This document shows positions 8,298 to 18,057 of a stretch of 64,000 bases of DNA, one piece after another. The DNA comes from Kangiella marina (GTDB lineage: Bacteria; Pseudomonadota; Gammaproteobacteria; Enterobacterales; Kangiellaceae): the NCBI RefSeq assembly GCF_039541235.1, contig NZ_BAABFV010000001.1, forward strand, positions 62,001-126,000, given 5' to 3'. Each line of letters starts with the position of its first letter. The stretch's first letter is position 1. Both the position numbers and the translations under genes were made by a program. A model generated the notes under the pieces. That model searched no databases. It was not told the origin of the DNA and saw only the letters and a program-made list of their open reading frames with translations.

Positions 8298-9845
8298 TTG
8301 AACAGTTCATACCATCAAATCAAACTGATACTGGGAGACCAGTTAAATGCACAGCACAGCTGGTTTAAAGAGACCGATAAAAACTGTCTTTACGTGATCG
8401 CTGAATTGCATCAAGAGATGGATTACGTCAAACATCATGTCCAAAAAGTGTGTGCCTTCTTTCATGCGATGCAAAGTTTTGCAACTGCCTTAAATAAGGC
8501 TGGTCATGATTGTTTACATTTAACGCTCGATGACACCCAAGACTTTCGTAGTCTTCCAGCCCTGGTTAAGTCGTTAGTTGAAAAATATGACGCTTCTAAG
8601 TTTAGTTATCAACTTCCCGATGAGTACCGCTTGAGAAACCAGTTATCGTCTTTGTTACTTAACAATGTAGAGGTTGAGGTTTTTAGTACGGAGCACTTTT
8701 ATTTAGAAGATGCGGAGCTTGGAGACTACTTTACACAAGACAAGCACAACAGGATGGAGTCCTTCTATCGAAAAATGCGGAAACGGTTTTCGATTTTAAT
8801 GAGCGATGATAAACCGCAAGGCGGGCAGTGGAACTATGATCAGAAGAACCGAAATAAACTCAAGTCAGCGGATTTAGAGGATATTCCAGAGCCACTTCTG
8901 TTTGCCAATGATATGAGTTCTATCCTGAAAAGGCTTGAGCGGCACCAAGTAACAACTTTTGGACAAGCGGCAAGCTCCTTGTTGTGGCCGACAAGTCGAC
9001 AGCAGTCAAGAGAGTTACTCAACCACTTTTGTCAGTACTGTCTTCCTCGGTTCGGAGAGTTCCAAGATGCCATGACTTTTAAATCCGATCATAAATGGTC
9101 ACTTTATCATTCGCGGCTATCTTTTGCTTTAAACGCTAAAATGCTATCGCCCCAAGAAGTTATTAGTAAAGCGGTTGATGCTTACAATCAGTCGCAGAGT
9201 GTAGATATTGCACAAGTTGAGGGCTTTGTTAGGCAGATACTGGGCTGGCGCGAGTTCGTTCGTGGTATTTATTGGACTCATCCCAATTATGGTCACAACA
9301 ACTTCTTTAAAGCTCAACGAGATCTGCCGCACTATTTTTGGACCGGTGATACTCGAATGCGCTGCCTCTCAGAGGCTATCAAGCAATCCTTAGATTATGC
9401 TTATGCGCACCATATTCAACGCTTAATGATCACTGGCAACTTCTGCATGTTGACTGAAATCGATCCCGATCAGGTTGATGATTGGTATCTGGGCATTTAT
9501 GTGGATGCTATTGAGTGGGTGGAAATGCCCAACACGCGAGGAATGAGCCAGTTTGCAGACGGTGGGATTATTGCTACTAAGCCCTATGCGGCAAGCGCCA
9601 ATTATGTGCACAAAATGTCCGACTACTGCTCTGATTGCTACTATTCTCATCAAGATAAAACGTCGCAACGTGCCTGTCCGTTAAACAGTCTCTACTGGCG
9701 CTTTATTGATGTTCACAGAGATAAGCTTGGTAATAATCAGCGAATGGGGATGATCTACAATGTCTGGGATAAGAAAAGCAACGACGAAAAAGAACAAATT
9801 TTGAACAAGGCGGCGGGTGTTTTAAGAAATATTGATGCTCTATAG
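8298..9845 (+). CDS. Iron-sulfur cryptochrome/photolyase (PhrB-like, FeS-BCP family)
   Basis: Flavin light-dependent DNA repair enzyme of the deoxyribodipyrimidine photolyase-related family, whose studied member PhrB of Agrobacterium repairs (6-4) photoproducts and binds a [4Fe-4S] cluster. The 515 residues start with the LILGDQLN motif for the antenna domain. The cluster cysteines are present at 356, 444, 447 and 460, the same spacing as C350, C438, C441 and C454 of PhrB. The C-terminal GMSQFADGGIIATKPYAASANY stretch belongs to the FAD domain and fits the family. The start is TTG at 8298 with an AGGG about eight bases upstream; no in-frame ATG lies before the conserved domain. Monocistronic. 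Confidence 0.92.
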   Translation: MNSSYHQIKLILGDQLNAQHSWFKETDKNCLYVIAELHQEMDYVKHHVQKVCAFFHAMQSFATALNKAGHDCLHLTLDDTQDFRSLPALVKSLVEKYDASKFSYQLPDEYRLRNQLSSLLLNNVEVEVFSTEHFYLEDAELGDYFTQDKHNRMESFYRKMRKRFSILMSDDKPQGGQWNYDQKNRNKLKSADLEDIPEPLLFANDMSSILKRLERHQVTTFGQAASSLLWPTSRQQSRELLNHFCQYCLPRFGEFQDAMTFKSDHKWSLYHSRLSFALNAKMLSPQEVISKAVDAYNQSQSVDIAQVEGFVRQILGWREFVRGIYWTHPNYGHNNFFKAQRDLPHYFWTGDTRMRCLSEAIKQSLDYAYAHHIQRLMITGNFCMLTEIDPDQVDDWYLGIYVDAIEWVEMPNTRGMSQFADGGIIATKPYAASANYVHKMSDYCSDCYYSHQDKTSQRACPLNSLYWRFIDVHRDKLGNNQRMGMIYNVWDKKSNDEKEQILNKAAGVLRNIDAL

Positions 9846-9912
9846 TCCAATAGCTACTTTTTTATAGTGATTTTGTTACACTTAACCCACTATATAAATA
9901 CCGAAGTAATTC

Positions 9913-11328
9913 ATGGATTTCACTGCCTTTATTTCTGAAAACATGCCTCTGGTCATTATTCTTGGAGTTTTGCTTTTAATCGTTTTGCTCCTAGTTATTA
10001 TGGTCAGTAAGCAATCTAAGACGATTCAGTCGATTGCGGAATCACAGTATGGCGCGACTGATGGTGTGAAAGCTTTAGAGCAAAAGCAAACCATGGCATT
10101 TGAATATGCCAAGGCAGACCTTCATCGTATGGCTGAGCAGAGTCAGCGATCATCAGAGAACTTCATCGAAAAGCTTCAAGGCAACCAGATTAAACTGGGC
10201 GAGTCGTTCCAAGCATTTCAAAATCAATTGCAGAAAGATCTGACGGGCTTTAAAGACAATTTACAAAAAGACATCTTCAAACTGAAAGAGCAAATCGAAA
10301 CCAATCAAAAAGAGTCTCAAGCCCAGTTACACGAGCAGTTTAGACGAGGAATCAAAGACGTCAGGGAAGAACTGACCATCAGCCTTAAAACTCAAGGCGA
10401 AAATATTGAAAAGAACATGACCGGTTTAACCAAAGCGACTGACGAACGCTTAAAGGAAATCAGCGGACAAGTCGAGAAGCGATTAGCGGATGGCTTTGAG
10501 AAAACCACCAAAACCTTCCAAGATGTATTAAAACGTCTTGCGCTGATTGATGATGCGCAGAAGAAGATTACGGAACTATCCAGTAACGTCGTGAGTCTAC
10601 AGGAAATATTATCGGACAAACGCTCACGAGGAGCTTTTGGTGAAGTTCAGCTGGAGTCTTTGGTGTCGAATGTAATGCCAACGACGCATTACAAATTCCA
10701 GCACACCTTTAACAATGGCAAAATTGCTGACTGTGCTTTGTTCTTGCCGGAACCGACGGGGGTGATTGGTGTTGACGCCAAATTCCCGCTAGAAAACTAC
10801 CAAAAAATGGTTGATGTGGAATTGTCGAAACCTGAGCGAGATGCTTCTCATCGTGCCTTTGTGCAGGACATTAAGAAACACGTTAAAGACATTGCCAGCA
10901 AATACATTATTGATGGTGAAACGGCCACTGGTGCTGTGATGTTTATTCCTGCAGAAGCGGTCTTTGCGGAAATTCATGCGCATCACCCTGAGCTGGTCGA
11001 GTTTGCTCAGCAGAGTAAGGTGTGGATGGTATCACCAACCACCATGATGGCTTTATTGACCACTGCCAGCGCTGTACTCAAAGATGAGGCAACTCGTAAG
11101 CAGGTGCACATTATCCAGGAGCATCTTGGTAAACTATCGATTGAGTTTGGACGCTTTAAAGATCGTTGGGGTAAACTCAATACCCATATTGATCGTCTAA
11201 CCAAGAGTGCGAAAGATATCGACACCACAGCGGACAAAATTACTCGCCGTTTCGATCAAATTGAACAGGTAGAATTACAGGATGACGATGACGACGATGA
11301 TCCTATCGGTATTGGTCATCAGTCTTAG
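9913..11328 (+). CDS. rmuC: DNA recombination protein RmuC
   Basis: RmuC limits inversions between short inverted repeats in E. coli and carries a nuclease-like core. The 471 residues show one N-terminal TM helix (about 13-30), a long coiled coil (about 35-220) and the RmuC core (about 225-430, with RGAFGEVQLESL and GVDAKFPLENY). The C-terminus ends in an uninterrupted run of acidic residues after QD. The anchor with a coiled coil puts the core on the cytoplasmic side of the inner membrane. The next gene starts 18 bases after the stop and may be cotranscribed. Confidence 0.93.
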   Translation: MDFTAFISENMPLVIILGVLLLIVLLLVIMVSKQSKTIQSIAESQYGATDGVKALEQKQTMAFEYAKADLHRMAEQSQRSSENFIEKLQGNQIKLGESFQAFQNQLQKDLTGFKDNLQKDIFKLKEQIETNQKESQAQLHEQFRRGIKDVREELTISLKTQGENIEKNMTGLTKATDERLKEISGQVEKRLADGFEKTTKTFQDVLKRLALIDDAQKKITELSSNVVSLQEILSDKRSRGAFGEVQLESLVSNVMPTTHYKFQHTFNNGKIADCALFLPEPTGVIGVDAKFPLENYQKMVDVELSKPERDASHRAFVQDIKKHVKDIASKYIIDGETATGAVMFIPAEAVFAEIHAHHPELVEFAQQSKVWMVSPTTMMALLTTASAVLKDEATRKQVHIIQEHLGKLSIEFGRFKDRWGKLNTHIDRLTKSAKDIDTTADKITRRFDQIEQVELQDDDDDDDPIGIGHQS

Positions 11329-11346
11329 TAAACAAAGGTTATATTC

Positions 11347-12177
11347 ATGCTTAAAAAATTGATACTGCTTACGACGTTAGGGCTAGTGTTTTCCTTGGCG
11401 CAGGCACAAGAGCCGTTACTGCTATCGCTCAAGGGTGATTTAACACAAGGGGGGTTAGTCGTTGGGCAAACGGTTAAAGGTGCCAAGGTGACTTTTGATG
11501 ACACCAGTCTGGAAGTCAGTCCTGAGGGGTATTTTGTATTTGGCTTCCACCGTGACATGCCTGAAACCGCTGCTTTGACAGTAGAGAAAGGCGACAAGAA
11601 AGAAGTCCAGAAATTATTTATTCGAAAGCGTGATTATAATATTGAGCGCATTGATGGCTTGCCGCCATCAAAAGTAAATCCTATGAAGCCTGAAGTCCTT
11701 AAACGCATACGAGAAGAGGGCGCCTTGGTTGCCTCGGCTAGGAAAAATAGCAGCAGAGACATGTTTTTTATGCAGGACTTTATTTGGCCAGCGAAAGGTC
11801 GTTTGAGTGGTTTTTATGGTAGCCAGCGGGTACTGAATGGCGAGCCGAAACGACCCCATTATGGCGTAGACGTCGCAGCGCCAACGGGAACGGAAGTAGT
11901 TGCGCCTGCCGATGGAACTGTTCGTTTGGCTTATGACAATATGTTTTATTCTGGCGGTACTTTAATCATAGATCATGGTTACGGCGTATCCTCGACCTTT
12001 ATTCATCTTAATTCGATTGACGTTGAGGAAGGACAGAAGGTTAAGCAAGGCCAGCGTATCGCCACTATTGGTGAGACAGGGCGTGCCACAGGCCCACATT
12101 TAGACTGGCGAATTAATTGGTACACCTCACGTTTGGACCCACAGTTATTGGTTCCTCCATTTGAACAAGAACAATAA
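11347..12177 (+). CDS. Periplasmic M23-family peptidase
   Basis: Murein-type endopeptidase of the LytM/M23 fold. A signal peptide ends LAQA (residue 20). The N-terminal half (about 25-140) is a beta-rich region without an obvious LysM. The peptidase domain spans about 150-265, with HYGVD giving zinc ligands H171 and D175. The last motif is GPHLDW (249-254), not the textbook GPHLHW. H251 is kept, while the residue that normally provides the third zinc ligand is D253. I recall this HLDW variant in other marine gammaproteobacteria, so it may be a subfamily rather than a damaged copy. It follows rmuC closely and precedes astE by 6 bases. Confidence 0.88.
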   Translation: MLKKLILLTTLGLVFSLAQAQEPLLLSLKGDLTQGGLVVGQTVKGAKVTFDDTSLEVSPEGYFVFGFHRDMPETAALTVEKGDKKEVQKLFIRKRDYNIERIDGLPPSKVNPMKPEVLKRIREEGALVASARKNSSRDMFFMQDFIWPAKGRLSGFYGSQRVLNGEPKRPHYGVDVAAPTGTEVVAPADGTVRLAYDNMFYSGGTLIIDHGYGVSSTFIHLNSIDVEEGQKVKQGQRIATIGETGRATGPHLDWRINWYTSRLDPQLLVPPFEQEQ

Positions 12178-12183
12178 ATTACT

Positions 12184-13209
12184 ATGAATATTGATGAATT
12201 TCGCAACAACTTCAATTTACTCGATTTTGTCCGAGAGCATTTAGAAGGGCATCAGCCTTTTTCAATGTCGCTTGATGACTTTTTAGTGACCTTTCACGAC
12301 GTTGGCATTATAGAGTTTAAACCCAACCATGAGTCGCAACAATACTTAGCACTTTCTGCCGGGGTGCACGGTAATGAAACCGCGCCGATGGAAATCGTGT
12401 CTGACATGGTTCACGATTTACTTAACGATAAGCTCAAGTTGTCCTGTCACTTGTTGGTGATGATTGGACATCCAAAAGCTATGCTCAAAGAGCAACGCTT
12501 TGTTGATTTTAATTTGAACCGTATGTTTAGTGGCGAGTGGAAAAAGTATTGGCAGCAGCGTGATGAGATTTGTGAGGTCGAACGCGCCAAGCGATTAGAG
12601 CAAGCGGTGAGCGACTTCTTTGCCCAAAGCTGTGCTAACGACACTCGCACTCACTATGATCTACATACCGCAATAAGAGCGTCAAAATATGAAAAGTTTG
12701 CGATTTATCCCTACTTGGATAATCGCGAGCATAACCCCGCTCAACTGAACGTGATGCAAGACCTTGGCGTTAATACTGTTTTGCTTTATCACAAGCCAAG
12801 CACAGTTTTTTCATACCACTCAAGCCATAACTTTAAGGCTGACAGCATTACCGTCGAGTTGGGTAAAGTAAAACCGTTCGGTGAAAACAATCGTGAAGAC
12901 TTTGCGGAGGCTGAAAAAACGCTTCGACAACTGGTCGAGTCTACTTATAGTTATGATCATACCTCGCGCTATAAAACCAATGGCCAAAAACTCTTCAAGG
13001 TAAAGCGTGAGTTGCTGAGAGTGAGTGATGATTCGCACCTCAATGTCGATGATGCTTTACCAAACTTCACAAGCTTTGAGAAAGGCTTTGAGTTACTCAG
13101 CGATCCAGAGGAGCCTTACATTGTCGAAAATGACGGAGAAGCTATCGTGTTTCCAAACAATAAAGTACCAATCGGACAACGAATGGCGCTGGTGGTAGAA
13201 GAAGTTTAG
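12184..13209 (+). CDS. astE: Succinylglutamate desuccinylase
   Basis: Last step of the arginine succinyltransferase pathway: N-succinylglutamate to glutamate and succinate. The 341 residues have the M14-like zinc site with H62 and E65 in GVHGNETAP and H161 in HYDLHTAIR. The catalytic Glu is E225 in TVELGKV. Overall order and length match E. coli AstE (322). The other ast genes are not in this window, so astE is detached from the usual operon here. Start ATG at 12184, six bases after the M23 peptidase stop. Confidence 0.92.
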   Translation: MNIDEFRNNFNLLDFVREHLEGHQPFSMSLDDFLVTFHDVGIIEFKPNHESQQYLALSAGVHGNETAPMEIVSDMVHDLLNDKLKLSCHLLVMIGHPKAMLKEQRFVDFNLNRMFSGEWKKYWQQRDEICEVERAKRLEQAVSDFFAQSCANDTRTHYDLHTAIRASKYEKFAIYPYLDNREHNPAQLNVMQDLGVNTVLLYHKPSTVFSYHSSHNFKADSITVELGKVKPFGENNREDFAEAEKTLRQLVESTYSYDHTSRYKTNGQKLFKVKRELLRVSDDSHLNVDDALPNFTSFEKGFELLSDPEEPYIVENDGEAIVFPNNKVPIGQRMALVVEEV

Positions 13210-13237
13210 TTTATTTCTGTAGGTTAGTACTAAAATA

Positions 13238-13389
13238 CCCCGTAAAAGTTAGCCTCTCGATACAAAATCATAGTGTGAACTGGGCATGGACAGCCCAGTT
13301 CAGCAAAGACGAAACATGGATGTTTCGTTTTGCGGCACGTTAAATTATTTTGAATCGAGAGGGAAGCGCAAGGCGTCTAACTTTTGGGG
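13238..13389. repeat. MITE-like structured element with nested hairpins
   Basis: Outer arms are imperfect inverted repeats: CCCC plus AAAAGTTAG (13238-13252) with CTAACTTTTGGGG (13377-13389), and CCTCTCGATACAAAATCAT (13253-13271) with ATTATTTTGAATCGAGAGG (13344-13362), 17 of 19 matching. Inside are two hairpins. GAACTGGGC/GCCCAGTTC (13277-13301) has an ATGGACA loop. CGAAAC/GTTTCG (13310-13327) has an ATGGAT loop, extended outward by GCAAA/TTTGC. A T-rich segment continues to about 13425, with TTTTTTG/CAAAAAA around CTCGT. No open frame. It looks like a small non-autonomous repeat; its copy number elsewhere cannot be seen. Confidence 0.6.
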
Positions 13390-13504
13390 CGAGTTTTTTG
13401 GTTCGTTTTTTGCTCGTCAAAAAATGAACATATTAAGAATATTATAAATGTAGGTGCTTATAATCATTATATTGGTAATTTAGAGGTTTGCTAAAAGGCA
13501 CTAG

Positions 13505-13527
13505 ATCCCGCGGTTAAACCGCGGGAT
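13505..13527. repeat. REP-like palindrome
   Basis: Perfect 11-bp arms ATCCCGCGGTT and AACCGCGGGAT around a single A, 12 bases past the ppsR stop. There is no T-run, so it is more likely a repetitive extragenic palindrome than a terminator. A related GTCATTCCCGC palindrome occurs at 50081. Confidence 0.6.
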
Positions 13528-13539
13528 GACAAGAAAAGC

Positions 13540-14361
13540 CTAAAAAATCCTTCTTTCTATTCCTGTGTCATTCATAATCTTAACGGCCAATTCTTCCACC
13601 GATCGCGAGGTTGTATCAATAAACGGGATTCCTTGGCGGCGATACAGCGCTTCGACTTCGCGAGTTTCATACATACACTGCTGGAATGAAGAGTAGGTGC
13701 TATTGGGGCGGCGTCCTGTTCGGATTTCATGCAATCGCATCGGATCGATAGTCAGGCCATAGATTTTGTGTTTATTGCTCTGCAAACCGGGGCGAAGCTT
13801 GATATTGGGTAAGTCCTCATCGGTAAAAGGGTAGTTTGCCGCAAAAATACCAAATTGCATGGCTAAGTACAGTGAGGTGGGTGTTTTACCGCAACGCGAT
13901 GGGCCAACAAGGATAATATCCGCTTGGTCATATTGCTTGGTGCTGGCGCCATCATCATTGTTTAACGCAAAGTTCACCGCGCTCATTCGGGTGTCATAGG
14001 CTTGCATATCATCGGTCGAGTGCGATTTACCCACACTAAACGAACTGCGTACACCTAATTCTTTTTCTAGCGGCCCTATATACGTGTGAAAGAAATCGAG
14101 CAAGATGGCTTCGGACTGCAAAATCGTTTTACGAATCTCCGGGCGCACAATGGTTTCAAAGACAAGAGGAGGGACTCCATCTCTTATGGCTGTTTGATTG
14201 ATTCGCGCAACTGCTGCTAATGCTTTGTCCTCATCATCAACGAACGGAATAGTGTGGTACATAAATTCGACATGATCTTCGAATTGTGCGGTAAGGGATT
14301 GGCCGAGTAGTTCGGCCGTTATGCCCGTTCGATCTGAAATAAAGAAGACTGTACGTTTCAT
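13540..14361 (-). CDS. ppsR: PEP synthase regulatory kinase/pyrophosphorylase
   Basis: Bifunctional protein (DUF299 family) that inactivates PEP synthase by ADP-dependent phosphorylation and restores it by phosphate-dependent dephosphorylation. 273 residues from ATG 14361 (MKRTVFFISDRTGITAE), matching the family start; a longer frame from 14424 adds 21 residues without homology. The P-loop-like GPSRCGKT is at 153-160, the signature of this family. It is divergent from ppsA, its target, with about 140 bases between them, the classical arrangement. Confidence 0.95.
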   Translation of the reverse strand: MKRTVFFISDRTGITAELLGQSLTAQFEDHVEFMYHTIPFVDDEDKALAAVARINQTAIRDGVPPLVFETIVRPEIRKTILQSEAILLDFFHTYIGPLEKELGVRSSFSVGKSHSTDDMQAYDTRMSAVNFALNNDDGASTKQYDQADIILVGPSRCGKTPTSLYLAMQFGIFAANYPFTDEDLPNIKLRPGLQSNKHKIYGLTIDPMRLHEIRTGRRPNSTYSSFQQCMYETREVEALYRRQGIPFIDTTSRSVEELAVKIMNDTGIERRIF

Positions 14362-14503
14362 ATTTGCGCAATAACCAGTAAAATGGCGACCTTTAATGAC
14401 CAATGAGTGTGTGAATTTAAGCATTTACGCCTGTTTTCAGCAAGTAGCTGCTGGGATAGAAGGCGATTTTCTTTAATTTGCAGACCACAACGGGAGAGAT
14501 ACT

Positions 14504-16876
14504 TTGGATAAGTACGTACTTTGGTATGAAGAGTTAGGCATGGGTGACGTCGAGCGCGTAGGTGGTAAAAACGCGTCTTTAGGCGAAATGATCAGTAATC
14601 TAAGCAACATGGGTGTTAGTGTACCTGGCGGTTTCGCCACTACAGCTGATGCTTTTCGTGCATTTTTAGAGCAAAGTGGCCTAAACGAAAGAATCAACCA
14701 AGAGTTAGACGGATTAGACGTTGATGACGTTGAGAAGCTGGTAGAAGTCGGCGCAAAAATCCGTGGCTGGGTGATGGATACGCCGTTTATTCCTGAAATG
14801 GAAATGGCCATCACTGATGCTTACAACAAATTAAAAGGCGACTCTAACGAAGAGTTTGCCGTTGCTGTTCGCTCTTCTGCGACCGCTGAAGATTTACCGG
14901 ATGCTTCTTTTGCGGGGCAACAAGAGACGTTCCTTAACGTTCGTGGCTTAGATAACGTCATGAAAGCGTTAAAAGAAGTGTTCGCATCACTGTTTAACGA
15001 CCGCGCGATTGCTTACCGTGTACACCAAGGCTTTGAGCACAAATTAGTTGCTTTATCAGCGGGCGTCCAGAAAATGGTTCGCAGTGACATCGCTGCCAGC
15101 GGCGTGATGTTTACGATGGATACTGAGTCGGGTTTTAACGACGTTGTATTTATTACCGGCGCTTATGGTCTTGGAGAGACTGTCGTGCAAGGTGCAGTAA
15201 ACCCTGATGAGTTTTATGTTTATAAGCCGACGTTAGAGCAAGGTCGTCAAGCGATTGTGCGTAAAACATTGGGCGGTAAAGCTATTAAGATGGTTTATAC
15301 CGATAACAACGAGCACAACAAAAGCATCGAGACAGTTGATGTTGAGCACAATGAGCGCATGAACTTCTGTATCAACAATGCGGAAGTCCAAGAGCTAGCA
15401 AAGCAGGCCATGATCATCGAGAAACACTACAAGCGTCCGATGGACATTGAGTGGGCGAAAGATGGTGCTGATGGCAAGTTATATATCGTTCAAGCGCGTC
15501 CTGAAACGGTCAAAAGCCGTTCTGACAAAAACGTTATTGAACGTTACCAGCTAAAGAACAAGTCTGAATTAGTTGCGACAGGGCGTGCTATTGGCCAGCG
15601 CATCGGTAAAGGTAAAGCGCGCGTGATTAGCTCTATCGACCAAATGAAGGAAGTTCAAAAAGGCGACGTCTTAGTGACCGATATGACGGATCCGGATTGG
15701 GAGCCTGTCATGAAGCGCGCAGCGGCAATCGTGACCAATCGTGGCGGTCGCACCTGCCACGCAGCGATTATTGCTCGTGAGCTTGGTATTCCAGCTGTCG
15801 TGGGTTGTGGTGATGCCACAGACCGCATTAAAGATGGTGTCGAAGTCACGGTAAGCTGCTCTGAAGGTGATACCGGTAATATTTACCAAGGCTTGTTGGA
15901 CTTTGAAGTTAATAAAAGTTCTATCGACAACATGCCTGACTTACCATTCAAAGTGATGATGAATGTGGGCAATCCAGATCGTGCTTTTGATTTTGGTCAG
16001 CTGCCGAATGCTGGCGTTGGTTTGGCACGTTTAGAGTTCATCATTAACCGCATGATTGGTGTTCACCCGAAAGCTTTACTTAACTATGACAAACTGGAAG
16101 ACGATAACTTGAAGAAGACTATCGCCATGCAGATGTCAGGTTACGCCAACCCGAAAGAATTCTATATCAGCAAACTAGTAGAAGGTATTTCGACGATTGC
16201 TTGTGCCTTCGCGCCAGAAAAAGTGATCGTTCGTATGTCGGACTTTAAGTCGAATGAGTACGCGAACTTGATCGGCGGTAGCTTGTACGAACCACACGAA
16301 GAAAACCCTATGATTGGGTTCCGCGGTGCTTCGCGTTATATTTCGGAAGACTTCCGTGACTGCTTCGAACTTGAGTGTGAAGCGATTAAGCGTGTTCGTA
16401 ACAAGATGGGCTTCAACAACGTTGAAATCATGATTCCATTTGTTCGTACGTTAGGCGAAGCGAAACGTGTGATCGAATTGCTTGAAGAGAACGGTCTAAA
16501 ACGTGGTGATAATGGCCTTCGTGTCATTATGATGTGTGAGTTGCCATCTAACGCGGTATTGGCTCAAGAGTTCTTGAAGTACTTTGATGGCTTCTCGATT
16601 GGTTCGAATGACTTAACCCAGCTTTCGTTAGGTTTGGATCGTGACTCTGGCATCATCTCGCATTTATTCGATGAGCGCGATCCAACAGTCAAAGTGTTAC
16701 TGGCAAACGCTATTAAAGCGTGTAAGAAAGCCAATAAGTACATCGGTATTTGCGGTCAAGGGCCTTCTGACCACCCTGACTTTGCTAAGTGGTTGATGGA
16801 GCAGGGCATCGATAGCGTTTCCTTAAACCCTGATACCGTACTAGAAACTTGGTTGTTTTTAGCGAAAAACGCTTAA
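14504..16876 (+). CDS. ppsA: Phosphoenolpyruvate synthase
   Basis: Makes PEP from pyruvate, ATP and water; the entry to gluconeogenesis from pyruvate and amino acids. The 790 residues (E. coli 792) include the ATP-grasp-like nucleotide domain, the swivelling phosphohistidine domain with H419 in GGRTCHAAI, and the TIM-barrel PEP/pyruvate domain with the C-terminal [11 protein letters not shown] motif that carries the acid Cys. The start is TTG at 14504 behind GGGAGAGA; no ATG is available before the conserved [11 protein letters not shown]. Divergent from ppsR. No clear T-run terminator follows. Confidence 0.96.
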   Translation: MDKYVLWYEELGMGDVERVGGKNASLGEMISNLSNMGVSVPGGFATTADAFRAFLEQSGLNERINQELDGLDVDDVEKLVEVGAKIRGWVMDTPFIPEMEMAITDAYNKLKGDSNEEFAVAVRSSATAEDLPDASFAGQQETFLNVRGLDNVMKALKEVFASLFNDRAIAYRVHQGFEHKLVALSAGVQKMVRSDIAASGVMFTMDTESGFNDVVFITGAYGLGETVVQGAVNPDEFYVYKPTLEQGRQAIVRKTLGGKAIKMVYTDNNEHNKSIETVDVEHNERMNFCINNAEVQELAKQAMIIEKHYKRPMDIEWAKDGADGKLYIVQARPETVKSRSDKNVIERYQLKNKSELVATGRAIGQRIGKGKARVISSIDQMKEVQKGDVLVTDMTDPDWEPVMKRAAAIVTNRGGRTCHAAIIARELGIPAVVGCGDATDRIKDGVEVTVSCSEGDTGNIYQGLLDFEVNKSSIDNMPDLPFKVMMNVGNPDRAFDFGQLPNAGVGLARLEFIINRMIGVHPKALLNYDKLEDDNLKKTIAMQMSGYANPKEFYISKLVEGISTIACAFAPEKVIVRMSDFKSNEYANLIGGSLYEPHEENPMIGFRGASRYISEDFRDCFELECEAIKRVRNKMGFNNVEIMIPFVRTLGEAKRVIELLEENGLKRGDNGLRVIMMCELPSNAVLAQEFLKYFDGFSIGSNDLTQLSLGLDRDSGIISHLFDERDPTVKVLLANAIKACKKANKYIGICGQGPSDHPDFAKWLMEQGIDSVSLNPDTVLETWLFLAKNA

Positions 16877-17111
16877 GTTTCGGTCCTTCGGGGCAAGATT
16901 GAGCCGAAAGACTTGCCTCGAAGGCTGTCATATCCTATCAGTGATGCGTAGTTTTGCGCATCACGCCTCTTCTCACCACTCTAAATCACACGTTTACATC
17001 TCAGTCCTAACGTCACACTTTAAGGAATTTTACTTTGCCAAACGTCATCCGCGTGGCATACTTATCTGCGAGTTATACAGAAAATTCTAACTATATTAGG
17101 AGGTTAGCTCG

Positions 17112-17519
17112 ATGAAACGTTTAGCTATAGCACTTTTGGCTTCAACTTTAGTGATTGCTTGTAGTGATGAAAAGCAAGAAGAAGTCAAGAAAGAGAGTAA
17201 AGAAGCCGTAGAGGCAATGAAAGATGCAGGTAGTGAAGCGATGGAAGCTACCAAAGAAGCCACAGCTACCGCAGTTGAAAAAACTAAGGAAATGGCTTCA
17301 GACGCAGCAGACGCTACAGCGCAAGCCGCTGAAGATGTGAAGCAAGCGACTGCAGATGCTTATGATGCGACTAAAGCAGAAGCTCAAGAAATGTTAGCCG
17401 ACGCTGAAGATGCCCTTGATGAAGCGAAAGCAGACTCAAAAGCGGCCTTAGCCGAAGCAGAGAGAGAGCTTGAAGAAGCAAAAGAAGAGCTTGAAGAAGA
17501 AGATAACGGCAAACATTAA
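17112..17519 (+). CDS. Small Ala/Glu/Lys-rich lipoprotein
   Basis: 135 residues. The signal peptide has lipobox VIAC (Cys17), so it should be lipidated and sorted to the outer membrane (Ser at +2, not Asp). The mature part is almost only Ala, Glu, Lys, Asp and Thr in heptad-like and 11-mer-like repeats (KEAxEAxKxA, AEDAxxxAT). It is a long amphipathic helix or coiled coil resembling Lpp-like or LEA-like proteins. No enzyme function. An excellent ribosome binding site (AGGAGG, 17099-17104) suggests high expression, and a strong terminator follows. Role in envelope or stress protection is inference. Confidence 0.8.
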   Translation: MKRLAIALLASTLVIACSDEKQEEVKKESKEAVEAMKDAGSEAMEATKEATATAVEKTKEMASDAADATAQAAEDVKQATADAYDATKAEAQEMLADAEDALDEAKADSKAALAEAERELEEAKEELEEEDNGKH

Positions 17520-17541
17520 TCTTTAGTGTTTGATTGAAACG

Positions 17542-17573
17542 AAAGCCACTTGACGACTCAAGTGGCTTTTTTT
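17542..17573 (+). terminator. Terminator of the Ala/Glu-rich lipoprotein gene
   Basis: AAGCCACTTGA and TCAAGTGGCTT form a perfect 11-bp stem with a CGAC loop, followed by a T-run. Confidence 0.9.
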
Positions 17574-17586
17574 ATACCTTTAATCG

Positions 17587-18027
17587 ATGAAAATGATGAT
17601 ACAAGAAATTGAAATCAATGACGTTTACCCTTTACGTCAACGGGTCTTGAGACCGGGGCAGCCTATTGAATCTTGTCACTTTCCTGAAGATACGTTGCCT
17701 GGCGTTTTTCATTTAGGTGCGTCAGTAGAAAGTGTTATTGTTGGGATCGCATCATTCTATCCAGAAAAGCACCCCAAACTCGATGGGGCAGAGCACTGGC
17801 GACTTCGCGGTATGGCCACTGACGAGAGAGTGCGTGGTCAGGGATTGGGTCGAGAATTGTTACTTGAAGGTATAAAGTCTTGCGCTGAAAAGGGCGCTGA
17901 TTTGTTATGGTGCAACGCAAGGGTCAGTGCCGCTGATTTCTATCACAAACTTAATTTTGAAATACATGGCGAAGCGTTTATTATAGAAAACATCGGACCA
18001 CATTTTTTAATGTCCTATAAATACTAA
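17587..18027 (+). CDS. GNAT-family N-acetyltransferase
   Basis: 146 residues with the acetyl-CoA-binding motif A: LRGMATDERVRGQGLG at about 77-92, where RGQGLG is the pyrophosphate loop, followed by a helix and the ARVSAADFYHKLNF segment (motif B, Tyr as likely general acid). Acceptor substrate unknown. It sits 30 bases before an acyl-CoA synthetase on the same strand and may be cotranscribed. Two closely placed ATG codons (17587, 17593, 17596) make the exact start uncertain by up to three residues. Confidence 0.85.
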   Translation: MKMMIQEIEINDVYPLRQRVLRPGQPIESCHFPEDTLPGVFHLGASVESVIVGIASFYPEKHPKLDGAEHWRLRGMATDERVRGQGLGRELLLEGIKSCAEKGADLLWCNARVSAADFYHKLNFEIHGEAFIIENIGPHFLMSYKY

Positions 18028-18057
18028 AGATAACATTAATGGGTAGGAAAATAGCGT

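Noticed and set aside
14362-14424. Upstream start of ppsR
   Set aside because: Adds 21 residues without homology; family proteins begin at the Met-Lys-Arg-Thr of 14361.
16875-16910. Terminator after ppsA
   Set aside because: TTTCGG/CCGAAA arms exist but the loop is long and no T-run follows.
16899-17090. 63-codon open frame between ppsA and the lipoprotein gene
   Set aside because: No ribosome binding site, odd composition and no family; overlaps the promoter of the lipoprotein gene.
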